A stretch of DNA of 8,943 nucleotides from Ruminococcaceae bacterium UBA4306 (GTDB lineage Bacteria > Bacillota > Clostridia > Oscillospirales > Acutalibacteraceae), in NCBI GenBank assembly GCA_002394725.1, contig DGUQ01000184.1:1-8943 (forward strand). The letters are read 5' to 3'. The notes under the pieces were generated by a model. The model was not told the origin of the DNA, did no database searches, and saw only the letters and a program-made list of their open reading frames with translations. Of the stretch, positions 6,507-8,943 are shown piece after piece. Positions within the stretch are counted from its first letter, which is position 1. Each line of letters starts with the position of its first letter. The position numbers were made by a program, and so were the translations under genes.

Positions 6507-6902
6507 ATGGCATTGAAGGCTAATTACGAGACCGTAATGGTATTTTCAATGAAGCAGGGCGAGGATGGCATCCAGGCTCTCATCGAGAAGTTCAAGGCTC
6601 TCATCGAGAAGCACGCTACTCTGCAGAGTGTTGACGAATGGGGCAAGCGCAAGCTGGCTTATCTGATCAACAAAGAGTCTGAGGGTTACTATGTGCTGAT
6701 GAACTTCGAGAGTGAAGCTGAGTTCCCGGCTGAGCTGGATCGTATCTACAAGATCACCGACGGCGTTATCCGCTCATTGATCATCCGCAAGCCCGAGGGC
6801 TCCGAGATTCCTGTCAAGGAAGAGCCCAAAGCTGAGGAAGCCGCTGAGGCTCCCGCAGAAGCTCCTGCCGAGGAAGCTGCCGAAGCTCCCGCAGCAGAAT
6901 AA
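6507..6902 (+). CDS. rpsF: 30S ribosomal protein S6
   Basis: S6 binds 16S rRNA next to S18 in the platform of the small subunit. The core (1 to about 96) has the family pattern NYETVMVFSM (6-15), VDEWGKRKLAYLINKESEGYYVLMNF (42-67) and the C-terminal GVIRSLIIRK (86-95). Residues about 98-131 form an acidic, Ala/Glu/Pro-rich low-complexity tail (EEAAEAPAEAPAEEAAEAPA), longer than in E. coli and probably disordered. The SD is near-perfect, AAGGAGGTG (6493-6501), 5 bases before ATG. It is first in the classic rpsF-ssb-rpsR operon; ssb follows after 54 bp. Confidence 0.97.
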   Translation: MALKANYETVMVFSMKQGEDGIQALIEKFKALIEKHATLQSVDEWGKRKLAYLINKESEGYYVLMNFESEAEFPAELDRIYKITDGVIRSLIIRKPEGSEIPVKEEPKAEEAAEAPAEAPAEEAAEAPAAE

Positions 6903-6956
6903 TTGAACGAATAAAGTGTTACTGCGGTCAACAGACCGGAACGAAAGGATTTCATT

Positions 6957-7454
6957 ATGATCAACAGAGTTATTTTGATGGGTCGCTTGGTAGCTGACCC
7001 CGAGTTAAAGACAACCAACACAGGCATCTCCGTCACCTCTTTCCGTATTGCGGTCGATCGCAACTATGTCAAAGCAGGTGAACAGCGTCAGGCGGATTTC
7101 TTTGATATCGTCGCGTGGCGCAGCTCGGCGGAATTTGTATGCCGTAATTTCTCCAAGGGCTCTCTCATCGCGATTGACGGTCAGCTCCAGTCCCGTAATT
7201 ATCAGACGAAGGACGGACAGAACCGCACCGCGATCGAGGTCGTAGCTGATAACGTCAGCTTCACCGGCGAGCGCCGTGATACCTCCGCAGGCACCTATGG
7301 CGGCGGTTATTCACAGGCTCCCCGTGTGAATAACTACGGCGGCTCTCAGGTAGCTCCCGAAGCTCCTGCCGTGCCGCAGCAGCCTGCCGCGTATTCCGCA
7401 GGCTCCGCCGACGATTTCCAGGCAATGCCCTTGGACGACGATCTACCGTTCTGA
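6957..7454 (+). CDS. ssb: single-stranded DNA-binding protein
   Basis: SSB coats single-stranded DNA in replication, repair and recombination and recruits partner proteins by its tail. The 165-residue protein has an OB fold at 1-105 (MINRVILMGRLVADPELKTT at 1-20, FRIAVDRNY 29-37, DFFDIVAWRSSAEF 47-60, GSLIAIDGQLQSRNYQTKDG 68-87), a flexible Gly/Pro/Gln-rich linker (about 110-155) and the acidic docking tail DDDLPF at the very end. SD AAAGGA (6944-6949) is 7 bases upstream. Its place between rpsF and rpsR is the conserved bacterial order. It is followed at once by repeat R1. Confidence 0.97.
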   Translation: MINRVILMGRLVADPELKTTNTGISVTSFRIAVDRNYVKAGEQRQADFFDIVAWRSSAEFVCRNFSKGSLIAIDGQLQSRNYQTKDGQNRTAIEVVADNVSFTGERRDTSAGTYGGGYSQAPRVNNYGGSQVAPEAPAVPQQPAAYSAGSADDFQAMPLDDDLPF

Positions 7455-7455
7455 T

Positions 7456-7501
7456 AGCCTCCCTTTCCTATGGGAGGTGCCTCGATAGAGGCGGAGGGTT
7501 G
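7456..7501. repeat. R1 repeat, copy 2
   Basis: Same architecture as 6249-6291: CCTCCC (7458-7463) pairs with GGGAGG (7472-7477), then GCCTC GATA GAGGC (7479-7492), then GGAGGG (7493-7498). The second hairpin changes from GTCC/GGAC to GCCTC/GAGGC while keeping pairing, so it is the structure that is conserved. It lies one base after the ssb stop, inside an operon, and has no T tract. Confidence 0.82.
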
Positions 7502-7522
7502 TCGTATTTGAAAAGAAACAAT

Positions 7523-7569
7523 TGTAGGGGAGGGGCTTGCTCCTCCCGTGGACGTCATATGTCCCTACA
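7523..7569. repeat. R2 repeat, copy B (intact, 47 bp)
   Basis: Terminal inverted repeats TGTAGGG (7523-7529) and CCCTACA (7563-7569) enclose two hairpins: GGGAGGGG/CTCCTCCC (7528-7535/7540-7547, one G-T pair, loop CTTG) and GGAC/GTCC (7550-7553/7561-7564). This is the uninterrupted form of the element broken at 5212-5342. It lies between ssb and rpsR. Confidence 0.82.
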
Positions 7570-7599
7570 CATCTCTAATTTACGAAAGGAGAACCCAAC

Positions 7600-7833
7600 A
7601 TGGCTGATAGACCTATGGGTAACAGACGCCGCCGTAAGGTATGCGGCTTCTGTGTAGATAAGGTTGAGCATATCGATTACAAGGATATCGCTCGTCTGCG
7701 CCGTTACATGTCCGAGCGCGCCAAGATCCTGCCCCGCCGCGTTACCGGTACCTGCGCCGCGCATCAGCGCGACCTGACCACCGCGATCAAGCGTGCGCGC
7801 CAGCTGGCTCTTTTACCTTATACATCTGATTGA
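7600..7833 (+). CDS. rpsR: 30S ribosomal protein S18
   Basis: S18 pairs with S6 on the 30S platform. The 77-residue length is normal. The signature is visible as [17 protein letters not shown] (13-29) and [29 protein letters not shown] (46-74). Cys15, Cys18, Cys52 and His55 form a CxxC...CxxH set of the kind found in zinc-binding forms of small ribosomal proteins; zinc binding here is inferred. SD GAAAGGAG (7584-7591) is 8 bases before ATG. It is the last gene of the rpsF operon, separated from ssb by 145 bp that hold two repeats, an unusually long gap for this operon. Repeat R3 starts within 3 bases of its stop. Confidence 0.97.
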   Translation: MADRPMGNRRRRKVCGFCVDKVEHIDYKDIARLRRYMSERAKILPRRVTGTCAAHQRDLTTAIKRARQLALLPYTSD

Positions 7834-7835
7834 TG

Positions 7836-7939
7836 AGGAGTTGTCCAAATCTGTGATTTGGCTAACAACTCCCATGCAAGGCTTTCCCAAGAAGCGGAGT
7901 GGGGTATCCACGAACGCTGATTGGCTGAAAGCTACTGCG
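7836..7939. repeat. R3 structured repeat, copy B (104 bp)
   Basis: The first hairpin and linker are identical to copy A (46 bases, 7834-7879 against 5227-5272). The second hairpin keeps the layout (lower stem GGCTTTC/GAAAGCT, upper stem CCAA/TTGG, CTG bulge) but has a different lower stem and a longer loop with its own small hairpin GTGG/CCAC (7899-7911). It lies in the 3' untranslated part of rpsR. Confidence 0.82.
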
Positions 7940-7967
7940 ATAAACTGCTAATATAGCTGTCATCATC

Positions 7968-8000
7968 AAAGCTCCCTCATGCAGGGAGCTTTATTTTCTT
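7968..8000 (+). terminator. terminator of rpsF-ssb-rpsR operon
   Basis: A perfect 10-bp stem AAAGCTCCCT (7968-7977)/AGGGAGCTTT (7983-7992) with loop CATGC is followed by ATTTTCTT. The last bases overlap the -35 box of the next promoter. Confidence 0.93.
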
Positions 8001-8027
8001 GACAACATATCAATATTTTGATATAAT
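7999..8027 (+). promoter_or_regulatory. sigma-A promoter of toxin-antitoxin operon
   Basis: Perfect TTGACA (7999-8004), a 17-bp spacer and perfect TATAAT (8022-8027). A second TATAAT lies at 8033-8038. The predicted start is near 8034, giving a short leader of about 24 bases. Confidence 0.92.
8007..8024. promoter_or_regulatory. operator-like palindrome in TA promoter
   Basis: ATATCAA (8007-8013) and TTGATAT (8018-8024) form a 7-bp inverted repeat with a 4-base centre TATT. It covers the promoter spacer and the first bases of the -10 box. This is where a Phd/YefM-type antitoxin or its toxin complex would block RNA polymerase. The role is inferred from position and symmetry. Confidence 0.6.
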
Positions 8028-8057
8028 AACGATATAATATAGATATGAGGTGTTTTT

Positions 8058-8333
8058 ATGGCTATGATCAGACCCAGCTCCGATTTACGCAATCATTATA
8101 ACGAGATCTCCGAATTCTGTCACAGAACCGGTGAGCCTGTCTATATCACAAAGAACGGCTCAGGTGATCTTGTTGTGCTCTCTAACGCCGACTACGAGCG
8201 TCTGTCCGGTCCCAAGGCGGAATTGTACCGTTTGTTGGATGAAGGCATTGAGAGTATGAAACAGGGGAAGGGCAGACCTGCTGAAGAAGTTTTTGCTGAA
8301 ATAGAGAGGAAGTATGGTTTTGATAACATATAA
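8058..8333 (+). CDS. Phd/YefM-family antitoxin
   Basis: This is a 91-residue protein of the Phd/YefM (RelB-type) antitoxin class. The N-terminal part (about 1-50) has the typical pattern MAMIRPSSDLRNHYNEISEF (1-20), EPVYITKNG (26-34) and DLVVLSNADYERL (37-49), which forms the DNA-binding dimer. The rest (55-91) is helical and charged, the usual toxin-binding arm. The SD GAGGTG (8047-8052) is 5 bases before ATG. The toxin gene overlaps its 3' end by 20 bases. Expected role: neutralise the toxin and repress the shared promoter, which has a palindrome over the -10 region. Confidence 0.9.
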   Translation: MAMIRPSSDLRNHYNEISEFCHRTGEPVYITKNGSGDLVVLSNADYERLSGPKAELYRLLDEGIESMKQGKGRPAEEVFAEIERKYGFDNI

Positions 8334-8634
8334 TGTGGTGATTGAGCCGAAAGCACAGGATGATTTGTTTTCTATTGTTGACTACATTTCTCAAATTCTC
8401 CATGAGCCTGTTGTTGCGGCAAATATCTATCGAACGATCAAGGAACACACATCTCTCCTTTCCGATATGCCAAAGCGACATAAGCTGATCGATATTGAAC
8501 CATATTGCACCATGGGTGTACGAACTCTTTTAGTAAAGAACTATACGGTTTATTATATTGTAGATGACGATAAGCGTACTGTACATATCATCCGCGTCCT
8601 CTATAACCGCCGCGAATGGCAAGACATCCTCTGA
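8314..8634 (+). CDS. RelE/ParE-superfamily toxin
   Basis: This is a 106-residue toxin of the RelE/ParE fold. Family features are YNVVIEPKAQDDLFSIVDYI (6-25), EPVVAANIYRTI (31-42), LLSDMPKRHKL (48-58), VRTLLVKNYTVYYIVDDD (69-86) and the C-terminal VHIIRVLYNRREWQDIL (90-106). RelE-like members cut mRNA on the ribosome and ParE-like members poison gyrase; the sequence alone does not decide, and the ending NRREW is common in ParE-type members. Start ATG 8314 has AGAGAGGA (8303-8310) close upstream and overlaps the antitoxin by 20 bases, typical coupling. In-frame GTG codons at 8335 and 8338 would remove part of the first strand and are less likely. Confidence 0.88.
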   Translation: MVLITYNVVIEPKAQDDLFSIVDYISQILHEPVVAANIYRTIKEHTSLLSDMPKRHKLIDIEPYCTMGVRTLLVKNYTVYYIVDDDKRTVHIIRVLYNRREWQDIL

Positions 8635-8638
8635 CAAA

Positions 8639-8667
8639 GCTCCCTTTTGGGGGCGATTTTGTTTTTT
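8639..8667 (+). terminator. terminator of toxin-antitoxin operon
   Basis: GCTCCC (8639-8644) pairs with GGGGGC (8649-8654, one T-G pair) around a TTTT loop, followed by GATTTTGTTTTTTC. It starts 5 bases after the toxin stop. Confidence 0.82.
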
Positions 8668-8668
8668 C

Positions 8669-8943
8669 ACTACAAAATGAAGTCAGAAAAGTGGAAACCA
8701 CCATATATTGTTGTAATATACGAAACATCCCACAATTATCTGTACGACTTGCACAAAAAGTAAAATTAATTTTAAAATCATGTAACAATTTATTGACTAT
8801 TTGACTTCGATTTGCTATAATGCTAATATCAATAATAGGATGATAAGGGTTACTCTGTCCTTTTGCGGAAAAATCGCGTTAGAATGACATTTTTGTACCG
8901 CGCGACTTGCCCATACATAAAATCGTCATTTTGTGCATATTGC
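8669..8943. other. right-edge non-coding stretch
   Basis: No credible gene. It is AT-rich up to about 8800, with small inverted repeats (GTGG/CCAC at 8691-8701; TATATT/AATATA at 8704-8720). After the promoter at 8793-8821 there is an untranslated leader of at least 115 bases, in which AATGAC-A-TTTT (8883-8893) can pair with AAAA-TC-GTCATT (8919-8930). The gene it serves lies beyond the window. Confidence 0.6.
8793..8821 (+). promoter_or_regulatory. sigma-A promoter pointing out of window
   Basis: TTGACT (8793-8798), a 17-bp spacer and TATAAT (8816-8821), with an extended -10 TG at 8813-8814. The start is predicted near 8828. Its target gene or RNA lies beyond 8943. Confidence 0.85.

Noticed and set aside
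6574..6611. 17-base direct repeat with 21-bp period inside rpsF
   Set aside because: It encodes ALIEKFK-ALIEKHA, the normal first helix of S6 at normal length, so it is codon coincidence and not a tandem expansion.

Overview
The window looks like chromosomal core sequence from a gut-type member of the Clostridia (Firmicutes/Bacillota), most likely near the Ruminococcaceae/Oscillospiraceae. The evidence is: an rplU-prp-rpmA operon in which L27 carries the Firmicute-type cleavable N-terminus and its protease Prp is encoded in between; strong purine-rich Shine-Dalgarno sites; an obg-Mini-III (mrnC) pair; sigma-A promoters with perfect or near-perfect TTGACA-17-TATAAT; and many short structured intergenic repeats. 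The genus is an inference. All convincing genes are on the + strand.

Layout. (1) 1-600: a tRNA-Leu(GAG) gene with a consensus promoter and a 17-bp-stem terminator, then about 330 bases with no credible gene that contain several exact fragments of the 3' end of that tRNA in both orientations. (2) 603-2313: lgt and folD, 4 bp apart. (3) 2349-3434: promoter, L21-type leader RNA, rplU, prp, rpmA, terminator. (4) 3437-3542: a 106-bp repeat with terminal inverted repeats directly in front of obg. (5) 3557-5211: obg and mrnC (Mini-III RNase), overlapping or touching. (6) 5212-5342: a short palindromic repeat (called R2 here) that has been split precisely by a second structured repeat (R3). (7) 5364-6236: a YitT/DUF161-DUF2179 membrane protein. 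(8) 6386-7833: the rpsF-ssb-rpsR operon with a strong promoter and a folded leader; the ssb-rpsR gap holds two more repeats (R1 and R2). A second R3 copy begins right after the rpsR stop codon, followed by a terminator. (9) 7999-8667: a type II toxin-antitoxin pair (Phd/YefM-like antitoxin, RelE/ParE-like toxin) with its own promoter, operator-like palindrome and terminator. (10) 8669-8943: non-coding, with a strong promoter pointing out of the window.

How the genes work together. Most of the window is translation and ribosome biogenesis: L21, L27 and its maturation protease, the 50S assembly GTPase Obg, the 23S rRNA-maturing Mini-III, S6, S18 and a leucine tRNA. Lgt (lipoprotein acylation), FolD (one-carbon folate), SSB (replication/repair) and the YitT protein are housekeeping additions. 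The accessory part is the toxin-antitoxin pair and the repeat families. The most unusual signals are the nested R2/R3 repeat, which can be reconstructed to the base from an uninterrupted copy 2.3 kb away, and the tRNA-derived fragments downstream of the leucine tRNA.
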